Below, in pieces: positions 7,467 through 15,836 of a DNA stretch of 40,563 nt (the first letter of the stretch is position 1; each line of letters starts with the position of its first letter). The stretch lies in contig JAAELL010000400.1 in the NCBI GenBank assembly GCA_024226735.1, positions 1 to 40,563 on the forward strand, written 5' to 3'. This DNA comes from a bacterium (GTDB lineage: Bacteria; Planctomycetota; UBA1135; GCA-002686595). The notes beneath the pieces were generated by a model, which was not told the origin of the DNA, made no database searches, and saw nothing but the letters and a program-made list of their open reading frames with translations. The position numbers and the translations under genes are program-made.

Positions 7467-8051
7467 ATGAGCAGCTTCATTCCGCTGACGCCGTCGCAGC
7501 GGGACACGCTCGAATACATCCGGAGCTACTTCGCCGAGCACAAGATCTCGCCCACTTACCGCGAGATGGGCGACAACTTCGGGATCACGGCATCTGCTGC
7601 GTTCAGTCGATGTGTCGGCCTCGAGCGGCGTGGCCTCATCCGCCGAACCAGAGACGGCGGCCGAATGATGGCGCGGAACCTCGAAGTCATTGACCGAGGA
7701 ACGGCCGGCGACCACTCTGTTCACGTTGTCGCCACCATCGAAACGAACGAAGTGAGCATCAAGGCGCAGGAAGTCGTCGAGCTCCTCGAGCTGGGCTGGG
7801 CATCGTCCGCCGGTGTCCGTGCGGTCCGCATCGTGGGCGATGGATTTCGGCAGAGGCACGCGCTCGTCGACGGAGATGTCGTGATCATCTCGACACGGCC
7901 ACCGTCATGCGAGCAGCCCGCGCTTTGGAGAGTCGGCAATCGAGCGGTGCTGTCTTCGAGCGAGCCGTGTCCACAATCAGGCTCGGCTCTCCGGCTTGGC
8001 TCCGTCGTCGGCGTCGTCCGGTGCTTCGTCGGTGGTCTCGAGAACACCTGA
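7467..8051 (+). CDS. LexA-like repressor with a degenerate S24 domain
   Basis: Protein of 194 residues. Residues 6-62 match the LexA winged-helix DNA-binding domain (LTPSQRDTLEYI, then SPTYREMGDNFGI and FSRCVGLERRGLIRR). The C-terminal part follows the S24 peptidase pattern, with VGDGFRQRHALVDGDVVII where LexA and phage repressors have G-D-S-M and D-G-D. The catalytic serine of GDSM is glycine here, so RecA-stimulated self-cleavage should not occur. It may be a constitutive repressor or an element-encoded regulator; adjacency to the integrase favours the second. The ATG at 7467 gives the usual LexA start; an upstream in-frame ATG at 7440 would add nine residues. It is convergent with the integrase gene, with 37 bp between the stops. 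Confidence 0.75.
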   Translation: MSSFIPLTPSQRDTLEYIRSYFAEHKISPTYREMGDNFGITASAAFSRCVGLERRGLIRRTRDGGRMMARNLEVIDRGTAGDHSVHVVATIETNEVSIKAQEVVELLELGWASSAGVRAVRIVGDGFRQRHALVDGDVVIISTRPPSCEQPALWRVGNRAVLSSSEPCPQSGSALRLGSVVGVVRCFVGGLENT

Positions 8052-8056
8052 TGACG

Positions 8057-8068
8057 TGACGGCCGTCA
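8057..8068. repeat. Palindrome between convergent genes
   Basis: TGACGGCCGTCA, a perfect 12-bp palindrome 5 bp after the LexA-like stop and 20 bp beyond the integrase stop. It could act as a two-way stop signal or be a repressor operator; neither is shown. Confidence 0.35.
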
Positions 8069-8088
8069 TGAAGCCCAGCGTCGCCACA

Positions 8089-9339
8089 TCATCCCATCTC
8101 CTCTGCAATCCTCGCCGCCAACTCGCGGTCAGCCTCGGCGTAGACCTGCGTCACGCCAGCGTCCGAGTGGCCAAGTACGACCCGGGCTGCTTCGATGCCG
8201 TGATGCCTTCGGATCTCGGTGGCCGCGTTGTGCCGAAGCTGATTCGGATTCCAAGCTGCAAAGCCTGCTCTCTCACAAGCTCGGTGGATCGCACGACGGT
8301 ACGAACGAGTGCCGTAGCGCTCTCCGGCACCCCGCGTCGGCTCCAGCTTTCGATTCGTGCCGGGGACGTTGCCGATCCCGGGAGGAGTCTTTCGGGATAG
8401 GCGTCGAGCTTCGAGTCTCTCGGCTTCGGCCTCGCTCGGCGAGAACATGTAAGCGTTCTCAGCCCGGAGCATGAAAGGCATGAGGATTTGACGAGCCTTT
8501 GGTCCAAGGAACACCTCTCGCTCCCTCTCGAGGTACGCCGTCTTATGGGACTCCGGCGTGTAGATCCAAACCGCACCGGATCGATCGATGTCTCTGGGCC
8601 GCATAGTCACAACTTCACCGGGTCGCATTCCGGACAGTTGCTGAACCTGGATCATCGCTGACACTTGTCGGGAGACATGCGGGAGCACGGCTCGAACAAG
8701 CTCTTCCGGAACGGGGCGCACCTTCTTCGACTCACGAGCGTTCGTGCGCCCCCTCTTCACGCCATTCACCGCCTGTAAGGCCTGATATACGCCCGCAGGA
8801 ACCAACTCGTGGGCAACGCCCCAACGAAACGCGCGACGAATCCGCCCCAAGTGGGCATTGAGAGTGCTCCTGCTCCATCGATCCGTTTCGGTCATCGCTT
8901 CGCGAACGGCGGCCAGCTTGAGGGGGCTGAACTCAGCGGCAGGCAGGCCCCCATACAGCTCTGTCAGCACCTCCAAAGCCGACCGATAGTGGACCACGTG
9001 CGTCGACTCCCCGAGCTCCTCCTCAACGTTGTTCAGGAACGCAGCCACGAGCCCAGCGACCGAAAGCCCGTCCTGCTCGCTCGCGGGCGGACCACCGACG
9101 ATGCGATACTCGCGAATCCAACGCGCCGAGGCCCCGAGGGTATCCGCACTCGAGATGCCCTTCGCCTCGTCGGCGAAGTAGCGCCCCATCCAGAACCGCC
9201 GCGTCTGCCCTGTCGCATCCGGCAACAGGAAGTACGCCTGCCCGGTCCCCTTGTGAAGCCTCAGCTTCTCGCCTTCGACGTACGTGCAGACCGGCTGCCC
9301 GGCATTCCCTGTGTTCGCGCTCTTTCGTCGGCCGCCCAT
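8089..9339 (-). CDS. Tyrosine recombinase (site-specific integrase)
   Basis: Integrase of 416 residues. Residues about 90-180 form the SAM-like core-binding domain (NNVEEELGESTHVVHYRSAL). The catalytic domain shows the Arg in LSGMRPGEVV, a Lys-like position in ESHKTAYL, H-x-x-R in NQLRHNAATEIR, the second His in VLGHSDAGVT and the Tyr nucleophile in QVYAEAD close to the C-terminus. The set R-K-H-R-H-Y is complete, so the enzyme should be active. The start lies 109 bp from the 3' end of tRNA-Thr and the gene reads away from it, as in tRNA-targeting elements. No excisionase gene is recognisable nearby; the LexA-like protein is the only adjacent DNA-binding candidate. The start MGGRRKSANTG is typical of planctomycete integrases. 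Confidence 0.9.
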   Translation of the reverse strand: MGGRRKSANTGNAGQPVCTYVEGEKLRLHKGTGQAYFLLPDATGQTRRFWMGRYFADEAKGISSADTLGASARWIREYRIVGGPPASEQDGLSVAGLVAAFLNNVEEELGESTHVVHYRSALEVLTELYGGLPAAEFSPLKLAAVREAMTETDRWSRSTLNAHLGRIRRAFRWGVAHELVPAGVYQALQAVNGVKRGRTNARESKKVRPVPEELVRAVLPHVSRQVSAMIQVQQLSGMRPGEVVTMRPRDIDRSGAVWIYTPESHKTAYLEREREVFLGPKARQILMPFMLRAENAYMFSPSEAEAERLEARRLSRKTPPGIGNVPGTNRKLEPTRGAGERYGTRSYRRAIHRACERAGFAAWNPNQLRHNAATEIRRHHGIEAARVVLGHSDAGVTQVYAEADRELAARIAEEMG

Positions 9340-9412
9340 CGCGGTCCCTCCAAACCCGGGTAGCGACTACCCAAGATTCCAGTGGGTTGCGACCGCGCCG
9401 CGCGAGCGGGTA

Positions 9413-9430
9413 GACGCCGTAGCCGGCGTC
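9413..9430 (-). terminator. Hairpin downstream of tRNA-Thr
   Basis: GACGCCG, a 4-base loop, then CGGCGTC: a 7-bp perfect stem starting 19 bp after the tRNA 3' end. There is no T-tract, so termination strength is uncertain. Confidence 0.4.
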
Positions 9431-9448
9431 TCAGCCTCGATTTCGAAG

Positions 9449-9523
9449 TGGAGCCAGCGGCCGGACTCGAACCGGCGACCACTGCTTTACGAAAGCAGAG
9501 CTCTACCACTGAGCTACGCTGGC
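9449..9523 (-). tRNA. tRNA-Thr (anticodon CGU)
   Basis: A complete 75-base cloverleaf on the minus strand. The acceptor stem is GCCAGCG/CGCTGGC, the D arm is GCTC...GAGC, and the anticodon stem is CTGCT/AGCAG with loop TTCGTAA, giving anticodon CGT at 9491-9489 and so decoding ACG. The T arm is GCCGG-TTCGAGT-CCGGC. The discriminator base is T, followed by an encoded CCA at 9451-9449. It is the likely integration target of the neighbouring recombinase. Confidence 0.95.
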
Positions 9524-9526
9524 TAC

Positions 9527-9557
9527 CAAAAGAGGGCGCGTACTCTACGCGCCCTCT
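9527..9557 (-). terminator. Rho-independent terminator of the HEAT/TPR protein gene
   Basis: Read on the minus strand, a 10-bp perfect stem AGAGGGCGCG/CGCGCCCTCT with a 7-base loop is followed by TTTT. It lies 25 bp after the stop of the 9582-11657 gene and 4 bp before the tRNA gene, separating the two transcripts. Confidence 0.8.
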
Positions 9558-9581
9558 CCCTTTCAATCCAGCCCCTATCGC

Positions 9582-11657
9582 CTACTGCGCGACCCGAACG
9601 CGGACGCTCTCGACGAGCGCGGCGCGCGAAGCCGGGTCGAGGTTCAGGCGGCCCATGGCGCGAGCCGCGGCGCGGCGCACGGCGAGGCCGGCGTCGGAGG
9701 AGACCACGGCGCTCAAGGCTTCGCCGATCGCGGCGCTGCCGCCGCTGCGGCCCACGATGCCGGCGATGGCGTCGCCGGCGGCGACGCGCGCTTCGTCGGA
9801 GCGGTCGTCGGCAGTGGCGAGAGCGAGGAGAGCGTTGAGCTGGTCGGGGCCGCCGGCGGCGGCGAGGGCGTGCATGGCCGGAATCGTCACGGCGTCCGGG
9901 CGGCCGGCGAGCGTGCTCGCGAGGTCGTCGAGGACCATCGCGATGCTCGCGTGACCGGAGCGGGCGAGGTTGCCGAGGACGCCAGCGGAACGCTCGGCGA
10001 GCGCGTCGGCCTGGGCCCGGTCACCGGTCAGGTTCTCCGAGAACACGCTCTCGAGCGCGGAGATGTCAGCGCCCGAAAGGCTGCCCGCCGTGCGGTCGCT
10101 GTAGAGGTCGGCGTACTCCTGGTCGCTCGAGACGATGAACACCGGCACGTTGGCCGTCACCGGGTTCGCCTTCACCTGCGTCAGGACCTGATCGAAGGTC
10201 ATGTCCGAGAGCGCGTCGCCGACGAGAATGACGTCGAGACCCGGCACCTGGTTGAGGAGGGCGAGGCCGCTGGCGCCGTTGCCGCGGTGGTTGGTGAGCA
10301 CACCCGAGTCCGTCAGAGCCGCGACGAGACCGGCGGCGCGCTGGGCGTTGGAGTCGATCACCGCGGCGATGCGCACGACCTCGCGGCTGGCGTTCGCGCC
10401 GAGGATGCCGATGACGTCCTGACCCGGGTCCGAGCCCGTGTTGGCCGCGATCGCGCCGAGCGTGACGGCAGCCTCACCGCTCATCGCGCTGTCCGACGCG
10501 CCGAGCGCGCGGCGCAGACCGTCCGTCGAAGCGTTGGCCACGTTGGCCAGGGCGCGCGAGATGCGGATGCCGGTCGCGGCGTCGTCGGAGACGACCGACC
10601 ACTGCAGGGCCAGGTCGAGCGCGTCGATGCCGGCGCTCTCGACGGCGAGGGAGCCCTCGGCCGCCTTGTCGACGAGCTCCGAGACGTCCTCGCCGGATTC
10701 GGCCAGCGCGTCGAGCTTCGCCTGCATGTCCGTGTAGGCACGCGCGATGCCCGCGAGGGCCTCGACCGAGCCCGGATCCACCGCGAGAGCGCGGTAGTAG
10801 GACTTCTTCGACATCTCGTTGTTGTAGATCGCGCGCGGAGTCACGCTCGCAACGAGGTCGCCGTCCCAGCTCCACACGACGTCGCTGTAGTCGAACGGAC
10901 GCAACACGGTGCCGCGCCGGTGGTGGTAGTCGTCTCCCTGCTGCAGGAAGATCGCGATCGGCTCGCCGTCCGCGCCGCACTTGGCGGCGGCGTCCGTGGC
11001 CGCGGTCTGCACCGACGAATCGGAGTCGCTCGCGGCGAGCGCCTTGAGTACCGCGCCGGCGCGCGGGTCGCCGATGTAGCCGAGCACGAGCGCCACGTTG
11101 CGGCGCAAGTAGGCGTCGTCGGTGTTCAGCGCTTCGATCAGCGGCAGCACGACGTCCGTGTTCATCTGCGTCAGGGCGTGCATCGCGATGACGCGCCAGT
11201 CCCCGGCCGCCGGATCCCCGAGCGGACGGACCAGGCGCGGAACGGCGTACTCACCGTGCTCTGCGGAGAGCTTGTTGATGACGCGCCGACGCTCGAGCGC
11301 GTCGTTGTTCGTGCGCAACTCACCCACGAGCGCCGCCATCGCGTCGTCGTCGTTCCGGCGCTCCTTGCGACCCAGTTTGGCGCGATCGATGAGACGCTTG
11401 GCCACGAGCTCGAACTCGCCCCCCTCGATCAACATGTCCGTCCAGATCTCCGCGTCCGTGGACTTCCACATCTCGTACGCGGCCTCGTTGCTGGGGTCGG
11501 CCGCGAGGGCACGCTGGAAGGCGGCGAGAGCCTCTTGCTTGCGGCCACGCTGTAGCAGGTCCACCCCCTGAGCGAAGTCGTCCTGTTGGGCGAGGGCGGG
11601 CGAGCAGATTGCGGAAAGGGCCAGGGCCAGGCCGAGCTTCCGGCGCAGACGAATCAT
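9582..11657 (-). CDS. Exported TPR/HEAT-repeat protein with a receiver-like domain
   Basis: Protein of 691 residues. Residues 1-24 are a signal peptide (LGLALALSAICSPALAQQ), which sets the start at the ATG at 11657; longer frames upstream only add proline/arginine-rich sequence. A TPR (GVDLLQRGRKQEALAAFQRA) occupies 31-64, HEAT-type repeats about 130-230 (LPLIEALNTDDAYLRRNVAL), and more HEAT repeats 560-690. Residues 429-525 resemble a response-regulator receiver: AAVIDSN at the acidic pocket, DVILVGD at the phospho-acceptor strand (D481), then NVPVFIVSSD. The second pocket acid and the conserved lysine are not evident. A receiver-like fold in an exported protein is unusual and is probably a binding scaffold. 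The gene is monocistronic with its own terminator. The role is unknown. Confidence 0.8.
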   Translation of the reverse strand: MIRLRRKLGLALALSAICSPALAQQDDFAQGVDLLQRGRKQEALAAFQRALAADPSNEAAYEMWKSTDAEIWTDMLIEGGEFELVAKRLIDRAKLGRKERRNDDDAMAALVGELRTNNDALERRRVINKLSAEHGEYAVPRLVRPLGDPAAGDWRVIAMHALTQMNTDVVLPLIEALNTDDAYLRRNVALVLGYIGDPRAGAVLKALAASDSDSSVQTAATDAAAKCGADGEPIAIFLQQGDDYHHRRGTVLRPFDYSDVVWSWDGDLVASVTPRAIYNNEMSKKSYYRALAVDPGSVEALAGIARAYTDMQAKLDALAESGEDVSELVDKAAEGSLAVESAGIDALDLALQWSVVSDDAATGIRISRALANVANASTDGLRRALGASDSAMSGEAAVTLGAIAANTGSDPGQDVIGILGANASREVVRIAAVIDSNAQRAAGLVAALTDSGVLTNHRGNGASGLALLNQVPGLDVILVGDALSDMTFDQVLTQVKANPVTANVPVFIVSSDQEYADLYSDRTAGSLSGADISALESVFSENLTGDRAQADALAERSAGVLGNLARSGHASIAMVLDDLASTLAGRPDAVTIPAMHALAAAGGPDQLNALLALATADDRSDEARVAAGDAIAGIVGRSGGSAAIGEALSAVVSSDAGLAVRRAAARAMGRLNLDPASRAALVESVRVRVAQ

Positions 11658-11964
11658 GTCGGTGTCCTCTCGCACTAGGAGAGCTGGTGGTGTTGGCTCG
11701 GCGCTACGCCGGTGCGTCGGCGCTGAGCGGGGGGGGGATCGGCGGCCCGTCAAGGGGGGGTGGGCACGCGCCTGAAAGCAGCGCGGACACAGCCCTCGAT
11801 GGCGGAAAGCCCGTGCCACGAAACAGGTTGCGGAATGATAACGGGGGTCGGGCCAGGGTCAAGGAAGGAGGGGCGGGGCAGGGAACCGATGGCGGCCCGC
11901 AGAACCGCTCCAGGCACGCGCCTACCGCACTGCGGGGCGCCGGATACCGCTTGTCGGCCGACTT
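11658..11964. other. Spacer between anmK and the HEAT/TPR gene
   Basis: This 307-bp stretch lies downstream of anmK and upstream of the HEAT/TPR gene, both on the minus strand. It contains G9 (about 11729-11737) and G7 runs but no convincing gene, hairpin plus T-tract, or promoter boxes. The HEAT/TPR promoter must lie here. Confidence 0.45.
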
Positions 11965-13230
11965 TCATCGCGCTGGCGGCGCCGGGCTGAGCTTCCCGAG
12001 CACCCGCCCCGCCCGCGCCCCGGTCGTCCCGGGCCGCGTGACCGGCTCCCCCACCAGGGTCCGCGCCGCCAGAGCAGCGAACACGAGGGCCTCCCGTGCG
12101 TCGGGATCGACCCCCACCGAGGAGCTCGGCCGCACGCTGCGGGTCGCCCCGAGCGCGGCCATCAGCGCGGCGTTGCGCACGCCCCCGCCCGCCGCGACCC
12201 AGGTCGGCTCGGGCCCATCGGGCAGGAAACGCCGGGCGGCGACGTCGACCCAGCCGGCGATGAACCGCACGGCGCCGACGAACAAATCGGGCACGGGTTC
12301 GAGGCCGAGGCGCCCTCCGGCCTCGACCGCGCGGTCGACCCAGGCCTCCCCGAACGTGTCGCGGCCGGTGCTCTTGGGGGGCTCGCGCAGAAAGAAGGGG
12401 TGGCGGCTCAGCTCCCCGCACCAGCGCCGGATGCGGTCGCCGCGCGGGCTCTGGGACTCGAGCAGCCGCAGGCCGAGCGGATCGAGCGCCGACGGCAGAT
12501 CGGCCGGGGGCGCCGGGAGCAGCTCCGCCCCCGCGAGCGCCGTCCCACCGCCCGAATCGAAGGGCTGATCGAGCAGTCGGCGCGCGAGCCCGTCGAGCAG
12601 GCTGTTGCAGGGACCGGTGTCGAAGGCGAGCACGCGCCCGTCCGCGAAGTAGGACACGTTCGCCATACCGCCCAGATTCAGGACGCAGAAGGGCTCTTCG
12701 AGCGCTGCGAACAACAGGTCGTCGGCGTAGGCCGACAGCGGTGCGCCGTCCCCACCCGCGGCGATGTCCCGCGCGCGGAAGTCGCTGACGACCGCGCACC
12801 CGGCGCTCTCGGCGACGAAGTCGCCGTCGCCGAGCTGCAGGGTGGCCTTGCCCGCCTGCTCCTCCCCGTCGTGGTGCCAGACGGTCTGGCCGTGGCTGCC
12901 GACCAGATCGAGCGTCACCCCGTGCGCCTCGGCGACCTCGCGCGCCGCGCGGCCGAAGGCGCGACCGAGGTCGCGGCCGAGGAGCGCGACCTCGCGCAGG
13001 CCGCACGGCTCGCCGTCGAGCACGGCACGCACGCGGGCGTCGAGCCCGGCGGGGAACGGGCGGACCTCGGACGCGAGCGCTTCGGCGAGCGCGAGCTTGC
13101 CCGCGCGGTCCTCGAAACGCGCGAGCCCGACGTCGATGCCGTCGCCCGAGGTGCCCGAGAGGACGCCCGCGACCACGGCACGACCCTCCCGCAGGCGCTG
13201 TGCGAGGTCAACGAAGCTATGTGCCGTCAT
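11965..13230 (-). CDS. anmK: Anhydro-N-acetylmuramic acid kinase
   Basis: Protein of 421 residues. AnmK uses ATP and water to turn 1,6-anhydro-MurNAc released from old peptidoglycan into MurNAc-6-phosphate, a cytoplasmic cell-wall recycling step. The N-terminal phosphate-binding loop reads GVLSGTSGDGIDVGLARF (family pattern S-G-T-S-x-D-G-I-D). Further family marks are LVGSHGQTVWHHD, LGDGDFVAE, VVSDFRARDIAAGGDGAPL, VLNLGGMANVSYF, DTGPCNSLLD and the ATP-site WVAAGGGVRN. Length and motif order fit full-length family members. It is divergent from the NtrC-type regulator with 59 bp between starts. Its presence is consistent with planctomycetes that make peptidoglycan. Confidence 0.92.
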   Translation of the reverse strand: MTAHSFVDLAQRLREGRAVVAGVLSGTSGDGIDVGLARFEDRAGKLALAEALASEVRPFPAGLDARVRAVLDGEPCGLREVALLGRDLGRAFGRAAREVAEAHGVTLDLVGSHGQTVWHHDGEEQAGKATLQLGDGDFVAESAGCAVVSDFRARDIAAGGDGAPLSAYADDLLFAALEEPFCVLNLGGMANVSYFADGRVLAFDTGPCNSLLDGLARRLLDQPFDSGGGTALAGAELLPAPPADLPSALDPLGLRLLESQSPRGDRIRRWCGELSRHPFFLREPPKSTGRDTFGEAWVDRAVEAGGRLGLEPVPDLFVGAVRFIAGWVDVAARRFLPDGPEPTWVAAGGGVRNAALMAALGATRSVRPSSSVGVDPDAREALVFAALAARTLVGEPVTRPGTTGARAGRVLGKLSPAPPAR

Positions 13231-13253
13231 GGGTGCCCACCGGCGCCCGAGTG

Positions 13254-13279
13254 TGCCATTTGGCCATTTGCTTTTGGCA
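13254..13279. promoter_or_regulatory. Possible operator between anmK and the NtrC-type gene
   Basis: TGCCA at 13254-13258 and TGGCA at 13275-13279 form a short inverted repeat within the 59-bp divergent spacer, 10 bp before the ATG of the regulator. This is a plausible site for self-control by the regulator, but five-base arms can occur by chance. Confidence 0.25.
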
Positions 13280-13289
13280 GACTGCCCCC

Positions 13290-14696
13290 ATGTCCAAGAA
13301 GAGCGAACGTACGCCGGTCCTGGTCGCCGACGACGACCCCGACATCCGCCTCGCGCTCGAGATGCTCTTACAGTACGAGGGTTTCGAGGTCTGGACCGCG
13401 AAGGACGGCGAGGAGGCGTGGCGGCGCATCGAGGCCGAGCGCGGCGCGGGACGCGCGCCGGCGCTGGTCCTGACCGACCTCAAGATGCCGAAGCTCGACG
13501 GGCTCGAGCTCCTCGAGCGCATCGTCGCGCTGGAGGACGGACCGCCCGTGATCCTGATCAGCGGCCACGGGGACGTGGCGACCGCGGTCGAGGCGATGCA
13601 GAAGGGTGCCGCGAACTTCCTCGAGAAGCCGATCGACGACAAGCGCGTGCTCGTCACCCTGCGCACGACGTTGCGCGAGGGCGAGCTCGAGGTGGAGAAC
13701 CAGGAGCTGCGCAAGCGGCTGACGGGCCGCTACGAGCTCATCGGAGAGAGCGAGCCGATGCTCAAGCTCGCGAGCCAGCTCGAGCAGGCCGCGACCGCCG
13801 ACGCGGCGGTGCTCATCACCGGCGAGAACGGCTCGGGCAAGGAAGTGATCGCGCGCAACCTGCACTACAAGAGCACGCGCGCGGCGGGCCCGTTCGTGAC
13901 GGTCAACTGCGCGGCGATCCCCAACGAGCTGATCGAGTCGGAGCTCTTCGGGCACGAGAAGGGCAGCTTCACCGGAGCGTTCGAGCGCCGCACCGGACAC
14001 TTCGAGGCCGCCGACGGCGGGACGCTCTTTCTCGACGAGATCGGCGACATGCCGCTCGCCGCGCAGGCGAAGGTCCTGCGCGCGCTCGAGTCGCTCGAGA
14101 TCACGCGCGTCGGCGACAGCAAGACGATCCCGGTCGACATCCGCGTCATCGCGGCGACCAACGCCGATCTCGCGACGGCGGTCGAGGAGAAGTCGTTCCG
14201 CCTCGACCTGTTCTACCGTCTGAACGTCGTGCCGCTGCGGGTGCCACCGCTGCGCGAGCGCAAGGGCGACATCCCGCTACTCGTCGGCCACTTCCTCGAG
14301 GCGCTGACCGAACGCGCCGGCCGCACGCCGCCCCCGGTCAACGCGGAGGCGATGGAGTTTCTCACCACGCTCGACTGGCCGGGCAACGTGCGCCAGCTGC
14401 GCAACCTGCTGGAGGGAGCGGCCGTCTTCGCGACCGGAGACGCGATCGGCAAGGCCGACTTCGAGGAGGTGCTCGCCGGCGGACCGGGCCTCGCCAAGGT
14501 GCCGACGGGTCCCGAGCTCGAGGGCGAAGACCCGTTCGCCGCCCCGACGTTCGAGGAGTTCAAGAACCAGTCGGAGCGGCTGTTCTTCAAGCGCCGCCTC
14601 GAGGCGAACGGCGGCAACGTGAAGCGCACGGCGGAGGAGCTGGGGATGCAGCGGAGCCACCTCTACAAGAAGCTCGACCGGTACCAGCTGCGGTAG
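13290..14696 (+). CDS. NtrC-family sigma-54-dependent response regulator
   Basis: Protein of 468 residues that activates sigma-54 RNA polymerase when phosphorylated. An N-terminal receiver ([18 protein letters not shown], phospho-acceptor D in VLTDLKMP near residue 64, lysine in FLEKPIDD) is followed by the AAA+ domain. That domain has Walker A GENGSGKE, the sigma-54 contact loop [16 protein letters not shown] (GAFTGA with S in place of A), Walker [13 protein letters not shown] and the arginine-finger region [11 protein letters not shown]. It ends with a Fis-type helix-turn-helix ([20 protein letters not shown]). The layout is that of NtrX-like regulators. No partner histidine kinase is adjacent; the orphan hybrid kinase at 21764 is one candidate. 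I start at the ATG at 13290 because it begins the receiver domain directly. Confidence 0.92.
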   Translation: MSKKSERTPVLVADDDPDIRLALEMLLQYEGFEVWTAKDGEEAWRRIEAERGAGRAPALVLTDLKMPKLDGLELLERIVALEDGPPVILISGHGDVATAVEAMQKGAANFLEKPIDDKRVLVTLRTTLREGELEVENQELRKRLTGRYELIGESEPMLKLASQLEQAATADAAVLITGENGSGKEVIARNLHYKSTRAAGPFVTVNCAAIPNELIESELFGHEKGSFTGAFERRTGHFEAADGGTLFLDEIGDMPLAAQAKVLRALESLEITRVGDSKTIPVDIRVIAATNADLATAVEEKSFRLDLFYRLNVVPLRVPPLRERKGDIPLLVGHFLEALTERAGRTPPPVNAEAMEFLTTLDWPGNVRQLRNLLEGAAVFATGDAIGKADFEEVLAGGPGLAKVPTGPELEGEDPFAAPTFEEFKNQSERLFFKRRLEANGGNVKRTAEELGMQRSHLYKKLDRYQLR

Positions 14697-14735
14697 GGCG
14701 GAAGCGGTCTTGATAGGTACGGTACCGCCCAGCGC

Positions 14736-15569
14736 CTACGGGATGCGCAGGACGACGCCCGCGCGCACCGCGTCGGGGTTCTTCAGCCGATCCTTGTTCG
14801 CTTCCCAGATCTCGTTCCAGAGGTGGCCCTTGCCGTACACCTTCTTCGCGATCGCCCAGAGGTTCTCGCCGTCGAGGACCTCGTACTCGGCCTGCGCGCC
14901 GTAGCCGTCGTCGTAGACGGGCACGAACAGCTCGTGTCCGGCGGTCAGCTCGCGGACGCCTTCGTTGTACCGGCGCAGGAGCTCGGCCTTGACGCCATCG
15001 CCGTAGTAGCGGGCAGCGATCTTCTTGAACGTGTCGCCGTCCTGGCACGAGTAGAGCTTCAGGTCGGCGGAGACCGTGTCGCGCAGGTTCACGAGCGTGA
15101 GCAGGTCGCCTTGCTGCTCGGTCGCGGGCGGCTCCGGATCGGGCTGGCGCTCCAGCGGGGCGCTCGACTCCTCACTGGGGTCGCGCCGGCGCCGCGGGTC
15201 GCGGTCCCGCGAGCCGCCGACCGCCGCGTTCAACAGCGCGCCGCTGCCGGACGTGACGTCGGTGACGGGCTCGTCCGTGGTGTCGATCACGGGCTCGACG
15301 GGGTCCAACTGACGCTGGTCGCGGTCGCGCATCGTCCGCGAAGGCACCGGTCCCTCGTCCCGCTCGTCCGGGATGTCCAGCGGAGCGCTGAGCCGGTCCG
15401 CCCGGTTCAGCTCCACGTCCTTCGACGCCCCACCCGAGGAGCCACTGGTGGACGCCTTGCGACCCGCGGCCTGAACGTCGTCCCCCCCGCCGGTGTCGAG
15501 GGACACCGCGAGAATGACGGCGATCAGGAAAAGGACGCTCAATACGACGATCTTCTCGACCTTGCCCAT
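14736..15569 (-). CDS. Membrane-anchored protein with two LysM domains
   Basis: Protein of 277 residues. Residues about 5-24 (KIVVLSVLFLIAVILAVSL) form a single N-terminal membrane anchor. A long, charged, low-complexity linker with many D, R, P and E follows to about residue 160. Two LysM modules end the protein: YSCQDGDTFKKIAARYYGDG, and YEVLDGENLWAIAKKVYGKG ending in RAGVVLRIP. LysM domains bind peptidoglycan or related glycans, so the protein probably tethers something to the wall from the inner membrane. The ATG at 15569 places the anchor at the N-terminus; the frame is open further upstream but that part has no protein character. It is convergent with the NtrC-type gene, with 39 bp between, and divergent from the glycosyltransferase gene. 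Confidence 0.82.
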   Translation of the reverse strand: MGKVEKIVVLSVLFLIAVILAVSLDTGGGDDVQAAGRKASTSGSSGGASKDVELNRADRLSAPLDIPDERDEGPVPSRTMRDRDQRQLDPVEPVIDTTDEPVTDVTSGSGALLNAAVGGSRDRDPRRRRDPSEESSAPLERQPDPEPPATEQQGDLLTLVNLRDTVSADLKLYSCQDGDTFKKIAARYYGDGVKAELLRRYNEGVRELTAGHELFVPVYDDGYGAQAEYEVLDGENLWAIAKKVYGKGHLWNEIWEANKDRLKNPDAVRAGVVLRIP

Positions 15570-15836
15570 GACGCTGCTTTCTCTGGCGATCCACCGGGAC
15601 CGCGCCATCAACGGGGGCGCCCCAACCGTCCTGAACCGGCTGGCCCCCCTTGTGCGCAGGATCGAGACACGCCGGCGGGGAGTCAACGGGATTTCGACGA
15701 AAGTCCCACCACATGGAGCGTGGGTAGGACGCTCCAACACAGCATCCTGTGGGCGGCCCGGGCAACGGGCGGGGACGCGCGGGCGCCCCGGACGGCCGAA
15801 CCCAGTACGATTGCCCAGTACGACTTCCGAGCACCG

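Larger units (their letters stand above)
1..9449. mobile_element. Partial integrative element or genomic island at tRNA-Thr
   Basis: A tyrosine recombinase gene starts 109 bp from the 3' end of a tRNA-Thr gene and is transcribed away from it, the usual arrangement of an element inserted into a tRNA 3' end. Everything to the left is accessory in character: transposase remnants, a toxin-antitoxin remnant, a LexA-like repressor, a C39-like peptidase and small unknowns, with looser base composition and more rare codons than the genes right of the tRNA. I could not find by eye a repeated copy of the tRNA 3' end between 1 and 9400, so the far attachment site is either outside the window or eroded. 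The right boundary is therefore supported and the left boundary is unknown. Confidence 0.6.

Noticed and set aside
9870..11555. Plus-strand 561-residue open frame over the HEAT/TPR gene
   Set aside because: Composed almost only of R, V, A, G, E and H as expected for the complement of a GC-rich gene; the minus-strand gene has a signal peptide, repeats and a terminator.
13260..13289. Sigma-54-type promoter before the NtrC-type gene
   Set aside because: GG and GC pairs are present (TGGCC, TTGGC) but not at the required 10-base spacing, and the second lies too close to the ATG.
14823..15836. Extension of the glycosyltransferase frame to about 1094 residues
   Set aside because: The extra 338 residues lie over the LysM gene on the other strand and lack protein character; membrane region starts after 15876.
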